Notes under the pieces: generated by a model | The model's input: only the letters and a program-made list of their open reading frames with translations | Told to the model about the DNA's origin: nothing | The model's database searches: none | From: Rosettibacter firmus | GTDB taxonomy: Bacteria > Bacteroidota > Ignavibacteria > Ignavibacteriales > Melioribacteraceae | Length of the DNA: 64,000 bases | Assembly: GCF_036860695.1 (NCBI RefSeq) | Contig: NZ_JAYKGJ010000001.1 | Coordinates: 372,001 to 436,000 of the forward strand | Reading direction: 5' to 3' | Program-made: the position numbers and the translations under genes | Shown here: positions 52,241 through 62,489 of the stretch, in pieces | Layout: every line of letters starts with the position of its first letter | How positions within the stretch are numbered: position 1 is the stretch's first letter

Positions 52241-53062
52241 TCAATATTTTCTGAACCAGCGTGGATTTTTATCAGTTACATATAACTGACGTTTTTCGTT
52301 CCAGTAAAATGGGATCGAATCACGAACCCTGATTCTCATTGAGTCTTCAATAAATCGATATTCATAATAATCAGGATATTTATCATTATTAATATTTGCT
52401 AATGTTCTTTTATGAACAATACCAACATATGTTTCGAGTAGATGAGGTGGATTTCGCCAACCATTTACTAAAAAGAAATTATATTTTCTATGTCCTGAAA
52501 TAATACCATCTTCATAAAATAGTTCAACATATTTTATATTTTTTGGAGCCCAGTTTTTAATTGACATTTTACTAAATCCACCATGAATTGGTACTTCGGC
52601 TTCCCAGATTTTTTCAAAATTATTTTCTTTACATTCAAACAACGTTAAATAGAAGAAAGCAGTTCCCAATTTTGTACTATCAAGTGTAACAAAACTTGAT
52701 TCGTAACCCTGTATGTTTTTCTTTTCAATAAATCTTTCTGATTCTTTGGAACGAGCTATTAAAGCTAATATAAAATTCCCACCATCTTTAAAATATATAA
52801 CTGCACTTTTTGGTACACCATAAATTGTTGATGGTTCATTTTCTAATAAATATGAACCTGGTGGATAATTTTCAAGTAAATATTCTCTCAATGCTATTGT
52901 ATCGCAGGGAAATCTATTTTTAGATTGTTCTTTTGCAACATCAATATTATACTCTCTTATTTCTTTTTCTTTACTCTCAGATGTAGCAGCATCTCCATCT
53001 TTTTTATTTGATGTACAGGCAACTGATACAATCAAGAGTAATATTATCCACCTAATATTCAT
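52241..53062 (-). CDS. Hypothetical lipoprotein
   Basis: 273 aa with a signal WIILLLIVSVACTSNKKDGD; the cysteine in SVAC would carry the lipid. The mature protein shows alternating strands and aromatic residues (GSYLLENEPSTIYGVPKSAV, RKYNFFLVNGWRNPPHLLET), but no family is recognised. It follows the M20 peptidase gene by 18 nt on the same strand. Likely attached to the outer membrane; role unknown. Confidence 0.7.
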   Translation of the reverse strand: MNIRWIILLLIVSVACTSNKKDGDAATSESKEKEIREYNIDVAKEQSKNRFPCDTIALREYLLENYPPGSYLLENEPSTIYGVPKSAVIYFKDGGNFILALIARSKESERFIEKKNIQGYESSFVTLDSTKLGTAFFYLTLFECKENNFEKIWEAEVPIHGGFSKMSIKNWAPKNIKYVELFYEDGIISGHRKYNFFLVNGWRNPPHLLETYVGIVHKRTLANINNDKYPDYYEYRFIEDSMRIRVRDSIPFYWNEKRQLYVTDKNPRWFRKY

Positions 53063-53080
53063 TTTATTTTTAGTAAATAA

Positions 53081-54448
53081 TTACACTTTAGAAAACTCAT
53101 CAATAAAATATACAGAGCTTAAAATTCCTTTTTCAAAATTTTCTATATGAAAATGTTCATTCGGGGAATGAATATTATCTGTATCAAGACCTAATCCCAT
53201 TAAAACTGCTGGTGCTTTAAGATGTTTCATAAATTCTACAACTATTGGTATTGAACCACCTTCTCGAGTAAAAACAGTTTTTTTACCAAATGCTTTTGAA
53301 ACCGCTTTTGAAGCTGCTTCGATAGCTTTACTATTTAACGGAGTGATTACAGGATATCCATAATGTAACATTCTAACATCAACTTTAACACTTTTTGGAG
53401 CCAGACTTTTAACATAATTGCTGAATTCTTTAAATATTTTGTGTGGATTTTGATTAGGCACCAATCTCATACTTACTTTTGCAATTGCTTTAGAAGGCAG
53501 TACTGTTTTAGCGCCTTTTTCTGTAAAACCACCTACAATACCATTACAATCAAGAGTTGGACGAACCCATAAACGTTCTAAAGTTGAAAATCCTTTCTCC
53601 CCCTGAAGTTCTTTAACACCAAGTTCTTTTGCAAATTTTTTATCAGAAAATTTTAGTCTATTAAAATTTTCTTTCTCTTCCTTACTTAGTTTCAATACAT
53701 CTTTATAAAAATTTGGGATTGTAACTTTACCATTTTTATCGTGAAGTTTAGAAATTATTTTAGCCAGCTCATTAATTGGATTAGCTACTGCACCACCAAA
53801 AGTACCTGAATGCAAATCAGCTTTTGGACCTGTTACTTCAATTTCTGTATATAATAAACCACGTAATCCATAAGATATAGTAGGAACATTTTTATCATAC
53901 ATACTTGTATCTGAAATTAATACTGCATCACATTTAAGTAATTCTTTATTATTTTTAATAAATGAATATAAACTGTCACTCCCAATTTCTTCTTCGCCTT
54001 CTATAATAAATTTTACATTTAATGGTAATGATCCATGAGTTTTGAAAAATGATTCCACGCTTTTTACATGTACAAAATGTTGACCTTTATTGTCATTAGC
54101 TCCACGAGCCCATATTTTTCCATCTTCAATTACAGGTTCAAACGGTGGCGATTTCCATAGTTCTAAAGGATCTACAGGTTGAACATCATAATGTCCATAG
54201 ATTAAAACCGTAGGTTTATTTTGAGCTCCTAACCATTCGCCATAGACAATGGGATGTTTCTCTGTTTGAAATATTTCAACCCGTGTCATTCCAGCATCTT
54301 TTAATTTATTTGCTATAAACTCTGCACATTTATTTACATCTTCTTTATGAGATTCTAATGTACTTATACTCGGTATTTTTAAGTATTCTATTAACTCATT
54401 AATATAATTGTGAAGATTACTGTTTATATAGTTTATTACTGATTCCAT
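53081..54448 (-). CDS. M20 family dipeptidase
   Basis: About 455 aa from ATG 54448, which follows a GAGG box; a TTG extension to 54460 is less likely. Metal-site motifs of the M20 family are intact: LIYGHYDVQPVDPLELW (first His/Asp), ARGANDNKGQHFVHV (bridging Asp), IEGEEEIGSDSLYSF (Glu-Glu), LISDTSMYD and a late GLGLDTDNIHSPNEHF. These make it a zinc dipeptidase/carboxypeptidase, cytoplasmic as no signal is present. Divergently transcribed from lptF with a 151-nt gap. Confidence 0.92.
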   Translation of the reverse strand: MESVINYINSNLHNYINELIEYLKIPSISTLESHKEDVNKCAEFIANKLKDAGMTRVEIFQTEKHPIVYGEWLGAQNKPTVLIYGHYDVQPVDPLELWKSPPFEPVIEDGKIWARGANDNKGQHFVHVKSVESFFKTHGSLPLNVKFIIEGEEEIGSDSLYSFIKNNKELLKCDAVLISDTSMYDKNVPTISYGLRGLLYTEIEVTGPKADLHSGTFGGAVANPINELAKIISKLHDKNGKVTIPNFYKDVLKLSKEEKENFNRLKFSDKKFAKELGVKELQGEKGFSTLERLWVRPTLDCNGIVGGFTEKGAKTVLPSKAIAKVSMRLVPNQNPHKIFKEFSNYVKSLAPKSVKVDVRMLHYGYPVITPLNSKAIEAASKAVSKAFGKKTVFTREGGSIPIVVEFMKHLKAPAVLMGLGLDTDNIHSPNEHFHIENFEKGILSSVYFIDEFSKV

Positions 54449-54599
54449 ATTAAACCTCAAATTTATTTAGGATAAATAAAGAACAAATTCTTTTGCTTTT
54501 AAATTTACACCTCATTTTAACCGTATTCAAGTTAATTATTCTCTAATTTCTATTTACCATATAAAGTTGGTAAATTTATTAATAAAAATTTTGTTTTAA

Positions 54600-55970
54600 A
54601 TGATATTAATAAAATACATCCTTAGAAACCACTTTGCACCTTTCATATTTTCTGTTTTGACTCTTATAGCAATTTTTATTTTGCAATTTCTAATGAAATT
54701 TGCCGATAGATTGGTTGGTAAAGGTTTAAGCACCTGGGTAATAATTAAACTTATTGCTTACAACCTTGCATGGATGGTTGTACTTGTAATCCCAATGTCT
54801 GTACTTGTTGCTGTTCTAATGGCTTTCGGAAATATGTCTCAAAACAACGAGATTACCATTCTCAAAGCAACAGGAATAAGTTTATATAAAATGATGCTAC
54901 CACCATTTATCTCAAGTATAGTTATTGCAATACTTTTAGTTTATTTTAATAATCATATTTACCCCGATGCAAATCATGCAGCAAGAATTTTAATGGAAGA
55001 TATATCGCGACAAAAACCAACTTTATCTTTAGTACCCGGTGTATTCTCACAAGATGTACCGAATTATTCTATTCTTGCAAGAAAAGTTGATACTCAAAAA
55101 AATGAATTGGAAGAATTAACTATTTATGATTACTCAAATTTACCTAAAGTAAATATTGTCACAGCATCAAAAGGGAAAATTTATTTATCAAGGAATCAAA
55201 AAAAACTAATTATGGATTTGATTAATGGTGAAATTCATGAAGCAGATAATTCAAATCCATTAGAATATAGAAGATTAAGATTTCAGCATCATAAAATTGC
55301 AATGCCAGCAGATCAATTTACATTTGAGCAATCAACTCCGGGAGGACCGCGAGGTGACAGAGAATTAGGTGCACAAGATATGCTAAAAATTGTTGATAGT
55401 CTCGAAGTAATCTTTGATAAAACCCAACAGAATCTAAATAAAAAAATTTCTCAATTAGCTGGTAATAATCTTATAACAACTAAATCTTTTCTTGAAGATA
55501 ATCTTTTTTCAAAATATTTATATGTGCGGGTAAATCAGAGAATAAAAGCTGATGAAAGTTCCATATTAAATGTTTTATATAGCATTGATTATTATAAAAA
55601 AGAAATTAATCGTTATTGGGTTGAGATTCATAAAAAGTATTCTATTCCATTTGCATGTTTAGTGTTTGTTTTAATTGGAGCTCCACTTGGAACAATGACA
55701 AGAAAGGGTGGATTTGGAATGGCAGCTGGAATAAGTTTGGTTTTCTTTTTAATCTACTGGGCATTTCTTATTGGAGGAGAAAAATTAGCTGACAGAGGTT
55801 TACTTTCACCATTCTGGGGAATGTGGAGTGCAAATATCTTATTGGGTATTCTTGGAATTATCTTGACAGTAAAAAGTGCACGAGAAAAAATCACTTTGGA
55901 CTTCTCTTTCCTAACTAAATATATTCCAAAATCATGGTTAAAACCAGAAGAAGAATATGAAAATAATTGA
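54600..55970 (+). CDS. lptF: LPS export permease LptF/LptG family, first copy
   Basis: 456 aa. Membrane helices at ~15-35, 55-75, 100-120 and four at the C-terminus frame a periplasmic jelly-roll domain. YILRNHFAPFIFSVLTLIAI and VLIPMSV-like segments match the YjgP/YjgQ family. LptFG with LptB2 pull lipopolysaccharide out of the inner membrane. The next gene overlaps by 14 nt and is a second member, so the pair probably forms the LptFG heterodimer. It is the first of the only two plus-strand genes I call in this window. Assignment of F versus G is by order only. Confidence 0.88.
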   Translation: MILIKYILRNHFAPFIFSVLTLIAIFILQFLMKFADRLVGKGLSTWVIIKLIAYNLAWMVVLVIPMSVLVAVLMAFGNMSQNNEITILKATGISLYKMMLPPFISSIVIAILLVYFNNHIYPDANHAARILMEDISRQKPTLSLVPGVFSQDVPNYSILARKVDTQKNELEELTIYDYSNLPKVNIVTASKGKIYLSRNQKKLIMDLINGEIHEADNSNPLEYRRLRFQHHKIAMPADQFTFEQSTPGGPRGDRELGAQDMLKIVDSLEVIFDKTQQNLNKKISQLAGNNLITTKSFLEDNLFSKYLYVRVNQRIKADESSILNVLYSIDYYKKEINRYWVEIHKKYSIPFACLVFVLIGAPLGTMTRKGGFGMAAGISLVFFLIYWAFLIGGEKLADRGLLSPFWGMWSANILLGILGIILTVKSAREKITLDFSFLTKYIPKSWLKPEEEYENN

Positions 55971-57036
55971 TCGTTATCTTGTTAAGCAATTTTTGCAATC
56001 AATTTTTTTTGGTTTAATTGCATTTACTTTACTCTTTGTAGTAATTGATATGATGGAAAAGTTAGGTGATTTTATCGATCAGAATGTTGATACTAATATG
56101 ATTATTCAATATTACATTGTTTTCACTCCAGAAATTATTAGGCTTATGACTCCAGTAGCAGTTCTTCTTGCAAGTCTTTTCACAGTTGGTAAACTATCAA
56201 ATCAAAATGAATTGACTGCTATTAAAGCTGGAGGTATAAGTTTTTATAGATTCATATTACCATTTTTTGTTACAGCATTTATTATAAGTTTATTCTCTGT
56301 TTATTTTGGTGGTTATATTGTTCCTGCAGCTAATAAACATAAAGTTTTTATAGAACAAACATATTTAAAAAAAGGAATTGTTTATTTTGGGAGTAATATT
56401 TATTTCCAGGATACAAAAACCAGAATAGTAACAATAAATATTTATGATTTAGCAAATGATCAGGCAAATCAGGTAAGTATTCAAGAATTTGATCCAATTG
56501 ATAAAACAAAATTACTTGAAAGAATAGATGCTTTTAGAATGAAGTATGACTCAGCAAAAGCCTGCTGGATTTTATATAATGGATTTAAAAGAACATTTCA
56601 GGATTCACTTGAAACAGTTGAAAAATTTGTAACAAAAGAATTATGCAACTTGAATTTTAAGCCAGAGGACGTAATTAAAAAGCAACGAAAACCCGAAGAA
56701 TTAACTTTACCAGAGTTAGCTGAATTAGCAAATGAACAAATAAGAACCGGAAACGATCCAACTCAAATTCAAATTGAGTATCAATCGAGAATTGCTTATG
56801 CTTTTTCGAGTGTAATAGTAGTATTATTTGGTTTACCAATTTCTGCAAGAAGAAGAGGAGGACTTGCACTTCACTTTGGAATTAATCTACTTATTACTTT
56901 TATTTATCTGGTTTTTATGAAGGTAAGTCAGGCTTTTGGAAAAAATGGAATTCTCGATCCATTCATTACTGCCTGGTTTTCGAACTTCATATTTTTAATT
57001 GCTGCAATTTATAATATTAAAAGAGCAATGAAATAA
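55957..57036 (+). CDS. lptG: LPS export permease LptF/LptG family, second copy
   Basis: 359 aa. IIDRYLVKQFLQSIFFGLIA, ELTAIKAGGISFYRFILPFF and the C-terminal SARRRGGLALHFGINLLITF are typical of the YjgP/YjgQ family. It overlaps lptF by 14 nt and ends facing the cyclase gene on the other strand. It should pair with the first copy in the LptB2FG transporter. Confidence 0.88.
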   Translation: MKIIDRYLVKQFLQSIFFGLIAFTLLFVVIDMMEKLGDFIDQNVDTNMIIQYYIVFTPEIIRLMTPVAVLLASLFTVGKLSNQNELTAIKAGGISFYRFILPFFVTAFIISLFSVYFGGYIVPAANKHKVFIEQTYLKKGIVYFGSNIYFQDTKTRIVTINIYDLANDQANQVSIQEFDPIDKTKLLERIDAFRMKYDSAKACWILYNGFKRTFQDSLETVEKFVTKELCNLNFKPEDVIKKQRKPEELTLPELAELANEQIRTGNDPTQIQIEYQSRIAYAFSSVIVVLFGLPISARRRGGLALHFGINLLITFIYLVFMKVSQAFGKNGILDPFITAWFSNFIFLIAAIYNIKRAMK

Positions 57037-57101
57037 ATATAGATTTTTCTCTCACATCAAAAATTAGTAACTAAATGAATATGAATTAACCAAATAAAAA
57101 T

Positions 57102-59318
57102 TCATTTTGTTTTTAATTCAAAAACTCCATCCCAGTTATCATCAGGAGGATTCGATAAATAAAATTCGCATCTATTCATATATACTTTAGATGGATAGTC
57201 TTTTAATTTTTCATAAGAACGTTTGAAATAATCAAGAGCTTCTTCAAAATATTTATGCTTGTATAATTCAATTCCTTGAAAATAAAAATCCATATTCTCA
57301 AAAGCTTCTTGAGCTTTTTTATCTCCAAGTTCATTAATTAATTCATAAACAGCTGTTGGTTTTGTTTTTCCTTTTACTCTCACAACATCAAGATATCTAA
57401 CAAGAAATTTATCTTTAACCAATTCGTATGTCGATTCACTTATCATTATACTCGTACCATATTCTTTATTTGCTCCTTCGAGTCTTGAAGCTAAATTTAC
57501 ATTATCACCAAGAACTGTATAATCAAATCTTTTCTCGCCACCAATATTACCAACAATAACTTCTCCCGAATTAATTCCAATTCTAATGTAGATAGAAGAT
57601 TCAGTTTTATTAGTCCAAATTTCTCTTAGTTGAGCAAGTCTATTTTGCATTTGAAGAGCTGTCAAGCAAGCTTTATAAGCATGATCAGGCACTTCAACTG
57701 GAGCACCCCAGAATGCCATTACAGCATCACCAAGATATTTATCAAGTGTTCCATCGTTGGCAATAATAATTTCACTCATCTCACTTAAAAATTGATTAAT
57801 AAAACTAACCAGCTCTTCAGGCTGTTTTTTTTCTGCAAATGTTGTAAAATTAGCAATGTCACTAAACATAATTGTTAAATTTTTCTTTTCGCCACCTAAT
57901 TTTAATTTGTCTGGATTAGATATTAACTCATTCACTACCGTATTACTTACATAATGACTGAACATTCCTTTTATCAAAACATTTTGTTGCCGCTCTCTTA
58001 AAAAATGATAAGCTGTGCTCGAAAAATATCCAACAATTAGTGCAAGTGAGGGACTTACAATTGCAATAACTAATTTTTTTTCTATAAAATAAAAAACGCT
58101 CAGGCGATAGAACAGATAAATTGATAGCCCGATTATAATTATATTTAATAATTCAATTAATAATCCTAAATGTAATTTGACTTTCCTGAGTAATGATGTT
58201 ATAACAAATGAAAAAGTTGTTAACAAAATTATTAAGAGTATTTCACTCAAATTTGATTGTTTATATAAAAAATCTCCTCTTATAACATTTTGAATTATAT
58301 TAGCGTGAAATTCAACTCCATAAATTAAGTTATCTCCTTTTTGTTTTCCTTTTGCAAAAGAAATTGGTAAAATATCTCTATCTTCTGGCATTGTAGAACC
58401 AATAAGAACAATCTTATCTTTAAATTTATTCGTATAAAGTAAGCCACCATCGGGATTATCCCAGGTATTTAAGTCCTCTCCAATTTCAAGTTCATCAATA
58501 GTTTTAAATTCTTTATCATCGAGCACATCAATTAATTTTACACGCGGGAAAGTTCCACTTGGTCCATAAAAATTAATTAAGATACTATTTTTATCGAATT
58601 GTGGAATGAGTCTTCCATTTATTTGAAAGAACTCATCATGACGAATAGCAGTAAAATCTTTGGGAAGATTATAAAATTTATTAAGGACAGCAAAACCAAA
58701 ACTTGGAATTAATTTATTCATTAAATTCGACTTAACATATGGAAGATATCTTCTAAACACTCCATCATTATCTGCAGGAACCTGAACTATTCCTATTGAA
58801 CTATCCACATGATAAAAATAATTACCAAAATTTTCTTTAAGATTTTTTATGTAACTTTTATTTTCTTCAAGTAATCTTTCACTTTCAATATCAATTTTGC
58901 CTGATAACACTACTTTTCTGGAATTTAAAATTGATTGATACATTAATGAATCATTTGAAGGAGACCATTGATCTTCGTTTGTAAAATTTATATCAATACC
59001 AATTGCTTTTGCACCTGCATTTGTCAGATTATTTATAACTTTTGCAAAAACAAATCTTGGCCAAGACCAGCGATTATATGGTGGCGGGATTTGATCGTAA
59101 GCATCCTGAGTTATTTCTACAATAATAACATCAGAAGAATCTCCTAAATCAACTATTCCTCTTTCTGAAAATCTTTTATCAATTAATTTTAATTCTAATT
59201 CCCTTAAAGGTGTGATTGGCAAAAGATAATCTTGAGTAATTAAAATAGTTAGAATAGCAGCTGTTAAAATTATTACTAACTGTTTTAAAGCATTTACAAT
59301 CTTTTTACTGCCATTCAT
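57102..59318 (-). CDS. CHASE2-domain adenylate/guanylate cyclase
   Basis: 738 aa. One N-terminal membrane helix, then an extracytoplasmic CHASE2 sensor (~50-350), three membrane helices (~360-440) and a class III cyclase domain: KKNLTIMFSDIANFTTFAEK (metal Asp), DKYLGDAVMAFWGAPVEVPD (second Asp) and IRIGINSGEVIVGNIG. A TPR-like tail follows. All catalytic positions look intact. It directly follows the outer-membrane-like protein gene (6-nt gap), which with the FecR gene suggests a linked envelope-sensing unit. Confidence 0.9.
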   Translation of the reverse strand: MNGSKKIVNALKQLVIILTAAILTILITQDYLLPITPLRELELKLIDKRFSERGIVDLGDSSDVIIVEITQDAYDQIPPPYNRWSWPRFVFAKVINNLTNAGAKAIGIDINFTNEDQWSPSNDSLMYQSILNSRKVVLSGKIDIESERLLEENKSYIKNLKENFGNYFYHVDSSIGIVQVPADNDGVFRRYLPYVKSNLMNKLIPSFGFAVLNKFYNLPKDFTAIRHDEFFQINGRLIPQFDKNSILINFYGPSGTFPRVKLIDVLDDKEFKTIDELEIGEDLNTWDNPDGGLLYTNKFKDKIVLIGSTMPEDRDILPISFAKGKQKGDNLIYGVEFHANIIQNVIRGDFLYKQSNLSEILLIILLTTFSFVITSLLRKVKLHLGLLIELLNIIIIGLSIYLFYRLSVFYFIEKKLVIAIVSPSLALIVGYFSSTAYHFLRERQQNVLIKGMFSHYVSNTVVNELISNPDKLKLGGEKKNLTIMFSDIANFTTFAEKKQPEELVSFINQFLSEMSEIIIANDGTLDKYLGDAVMAFWGAPVEVPDHAYKACLTALQMQNRLAQLREIWTNKTESSIYIRIGINSGEVIVGNIGGEKRFDYTVLGDNVNLASRLEGANKEYGTSIMISESTYELVKDKFLVRYLDVVRVKGKTKPTAVYELINELGDKKAQEAFENMDFYFQGIELYKHKYFEEALDYFKRSYEKLKDYPSKVYMNRCEFYLSNPPDDNWDGVFELKTK

Positions 59319-59324
59319 AATAAA

Positions 59325-61724
59325 TTATAATGTGTAACGAGTAGTTAAGCCAATAATTGAATTTGTAGTCTTTCCAGGGAACCTAAAAATTCTTGTTTGA
59401 AAAGCTACATTTAATCTTGAAATTAAATTATAATCTGCAATAAGCTCTAATGACTGTCTTTTATAATCACCAAAACTTGGGCTCAATGTAGCTGAAAGGA
59501 GTAATTTATCTTCAAGTAATTTACGTTTTAGCCCTAATGTTAAGGTAACATATTTATATTGTTTATTCGCAATTTCTGTAGAATTATAAAGCAGTTGAAA
59601 GATTGAGTTAAAATTTCTTTCCCAAAAACTATTAATTGATAATGATACTGAATTATAATTTGCATCAATATCATTCAGACTTTTATCTTCCCTTTTCTGA
59701 GTTGTTATTGACAATGAAGTATTGTGACGCACTCCTAATTTTATATCATATGAAAATAATAATGTAAATTTATCTGTAATATCATCAATCACATAATTGC
59801 TATAAATTGTATCTGTTATTTTTATCCCATTGTTATTTTTATATCGATTGTAACCTATTGTGATACTTGGGAAATTAGTTCTTAAAAAAAGTAATGCTGT
59901 TGCACTAACGGTTTCGAATGTTGTTGTGGCTATTTTAGTTTTTTGTAGATTATCTTCTAACTTCTCATAACCAAAAGAAAGGAAGAATTGGTTATCGAAC
60001 ATTCTAATTCTATCAACAAAATTAAATCCTTTTACATCTGTTCTAATAAATGATTGTCCAAATGAGAAATAATCATTCCCTCTATAAATGTAAGAAGCTT
60101 TGAGAGAGTTATTAAAATAATTAAGACTTAGTGCTGCTTCGCCAACTAAAGATGCCAACTTTTGAGGATTAAGAGGACCGATATATTGATTTACAGTAAT
60201 AATTTTACCAAGCCATTTTTTGATTGTTTTAATTTTATCTGGATCAATATCAAAAGCTTTTCCTTCTCCAAAAATAGAATCTATTTTTTCATCTGATAAT
60301 GTACCTGAAGAAATATCTTTATTATAGATACTGAATGCTGCCTGTGATGTAAAAAGAATATTTTGTTCATCAAAAGCAAACATTAAATCTGTTCCAACAA
60401 CAGCATTTTCTTGTGGTCGTGCAGAGAATTCAACCGAATTGGGATCATCTTTTGAGTGAAGATAAGTAAATCCCAATTGAAAATTTTCACCACTTCCAAA
60501 AGATGGTCGAATGGCAAATAATTTCCTGCTATAAGTTCCCAGTTGAACTCTACCAAATGGAAATCCATATTTATTTTCATCAATTGGTATCACATTGTAC
60601 GCGAGTGGAGCATTTTCTTTAAGATACTTTTCTAATAAAGTCCCCTCAACCTTTCTGAGTATTTCACCATATGTTGCTTGAATATTGAAAGCACTAAGAT
60701 TTAATGCTCCATTTATTCCGCGAATTCTTTTACCACTCATAATTAAATTTGGAAACTGAGGATAAGAATCACCAATTTGTAAATTTAGCAAATCTCCATT
60801 GCGAATAGTCAAATTATATCTATTGTATGGTTGAAGATATTTCTTTTCCTCTGAAGTTACATAAAGTTGACCACCAAAAAACCAATCTCCTGAAGTAATT
60901 TTTGTTTCTGCATTTAAATTATTATACCATTTTGAAATCTCGCTATAATTTTCATTTCTCGATTCAGCTTTCAAGTTTCCATTGACTTTCCACCTTTGTT
61001 CTAATCTGGTAGCAACTTCACGTGTTACAAACTGAATATTTCTTATTATTGAATGATATAAATTTCCTTCGTTATCAAAAACTTCTATTTTAATTTGAGT
61101 AGCACCAGTTTTAATATTACTAATATTCTCATTACTAATTACAACCAGGTCTCCCGCAATAAGAGCACTACCCGAAATATCAATATTATTTAGAAAAATT
61201 TTTGTTCTTCTTATATCAATATTTTCAGGTGCTCTCATAAACGAGATTGAAATTAAAAAGTTATCCTGAGTTACTATTTCGCCTTCATCGGGATTAAGTA
61301 CAATAATTTCTTTATCTTTTTCTGAAGCTCCTTGAATAGCCAGTTGAAATGGAGAAGCTCCTTCGTTAATACCTGAAGGATAGGTTTGTTGTGTTTCGTC
61401 CTTAAGGTTAATAACAAAGTAATATTCTAAAGTTGGTGGTTTTATTACATCAGATGAAATAGTATAAGTTGCAGCATTACCAACAATTTGCATTTCCACC
61501 TTTTGAAATTCATTTTGACCGAATAATCTATATAATAAATCAATTGATAAGATATTTTCTGTTGAAATTAATTCAACAGAAAAATTTAATGGTGTATTAA
61601 CTTTTGCTTCGCTTGTTTTTACATTTAGAATTAGACTTTCTTGAGCATCTACTTTTGCTAAGAATATAAAATAAGTGAGTAGAATGTAAATATTAATATA
61701 TCTTAATAGAAACTTTAATCTCAT
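59325..61724 (-). CDS. Outer-membrane beta-rich protein next to the cyclase
   Basis: 799 aa. It has a signal peptide (YFIFLAKVDAQESL, cut after the AQ). An Ig-like/FN3-like N-terminal part comes first, then a long region of amphipathic strands with many aromatic and Asn residues that ends in TTRYTL, typical of outer-membrane barrels. No TonB box is seen. Gene order FecR protein, this protein, cyclase is tight. No exact family is recognised. Confidence 0.7.
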   Translation of the reverse strand: MRLKFLLRYINIYILLTYFIFLAKVDAQESLILNVKTSEAKVNTPLNFSVELISTENILSIDLLYRLFGQNEFQKVEMQIVGNAATYTISSDVIKPPTLEYYFVINLKDETQQTYPSGINEGASPFQLAIQGASEKDKEIIVLNPDEGEIVTQDNFLISISFMRAPENIDIRRTKIFLNNIDISGSALIAGDLVVISNENISNIKTGATQIKIEVFDNEGNLYHSIIRNIQFVTREVATRLEQRWKVNGNLKAESRNENYSEISKWYNNLNAETKITSGDWFFGGQLYVTSEEKKYLQPYNRYNLTIRNGDLLNLQIGDSYPQFPNLIMSGKRIRGINGALNLSAFNIQATYGEILRKVEGTLLEKYLKENAPLAYNVIPIDENKYGFPFGRVQLGTYSRKLFAIRPSFGSGENFQLGFTYLHSKDDPNSVEFSARPQENAVVGTDLMFAFDEQNILFTSQAAFSIYNKDISSGTLSDEKIDSIFGEGKAFDIDPDKIKTIKKWLGKIITVNQYIGPLNPQKLASLVGEAALSLNYFNNSLKASYIYRGNDYFSFGQSFIRTDVKGFNFVDRIRMFDNQFFLSFGYEKLEDNLQKTKIATTTFETVSATALLFLRTNFPSITIGYNRYKNNNGIKITDTIYSNYVIDDITDKFTLLFSYDIKLGVRHNTSLSITTQKREDKSLNDIDANYNSVSLSINSFWERNFNSIFQLLYNSTEIANKQYKYVTLTLGLKRKLLEDKLLLSATLSPSFGDYKRQSLELIADYNLISRLNVAFQTRIFRFPGKTTNSIIGLTTRYTL

Positions 61725-61745
61725 TTTACCCCCTTTTAAAAAAAA

Positions 61746-62471
61746 TTATTCTTCGGGACCGTAATATTCTATTTCAAAATCGCCTTGTGGAGTTTGAATA
61801 ATAATCTTTTTAATATTTGTTCTTCGAGATTCTTGCATTAACTTTTTATCTTGATCAGTCTGTTCACGAAAATCAAAAGTGCCATCTTTCGAAATAGTAA
61901 CTGTATTACCTTCTGTTAAAGTTCCTTCACCTCCCTGTGGCCCAGTAAAATTAAGCAATGCAGAACCTGACTCTAAGGACATTGTGAATGTGCTATCTTC
62001 GCTATACTCTAAAAATCCACTTGTCCCTCTAATTGAAGCAACAACGGTAGGAGTAGTAAATTTAAATTCTTCATTTTCAGATTGTTTTTTAACATCAAAA
62101 CTAATTAATCCCTTTTGAATGAAAGTATTTTTATTCATTAATTTTTCTTTTTTATCACCAAAAATATGTAGAATACAATTTTCCCGTACACGTAATAAAC
62201 CCGAACCATCAGTAAATTTAACAAGTGCTAAAGATTTAAAACCAGTTTTAACTTCGTTCCCATCATAAAGCACTAATCCAATATTAGCTTTTTGCCAGTC
62301 CGATTCATCTGCAGTTTTTCTATAATTAACATCTTTATAAACTTTAGTTACTAATGCAACCTGTGTATCAGAAGAATTTGAGTTTTTTGCTTTGTTGTTC
62401 TCATTTTTTTCTTCAGGAAAGATTGATATATAAAAAGCAATAAAAAATAAAATTATTAATTTCTCTTTCAT
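61746..62471 (-). CDS. FecR-domain protein
   Basis: 241 aa with a signal peptide (LIILFFIAFYISIFPEEK). The FecR fold is clear: VYKDVNYRKTADESDWQKAN, GNEVKTGFKSLALVKFTDGS, LRVRENCILHIFG, and FTTPTVVASIRGTSGFLEYS. It lacks the membrane helix of a true anti-sigma FecR, so it is probably a periplasmic or exported version. It lies 21 nt before the outer-membrane gene. Confidence 0.85.
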   Translation of the reverse strand: MKEKLIILFFIAFYISIFPEEKNENNKAKNSNSSDTQVALVTKVYKDVNYRKTADESDWQKANIGLVLYDGNEVKTGFKSLALVKFTDGSGLLRVRENCILHIFGDKKEKLMNKNTFIQKGLISFDVKKQSENEEFKFTTPTVVASIRGTSGFLEYSEDSTFTMSLESGSALLNFTGPQGGEGTLTEGNTVTISKDGTFDFREQTDQDKKLMQESRRTNIKKIIIQTPQGDFEIEYYGPEE

Positions 62472-62489
62472 ATTATCCCCTTCTATTTT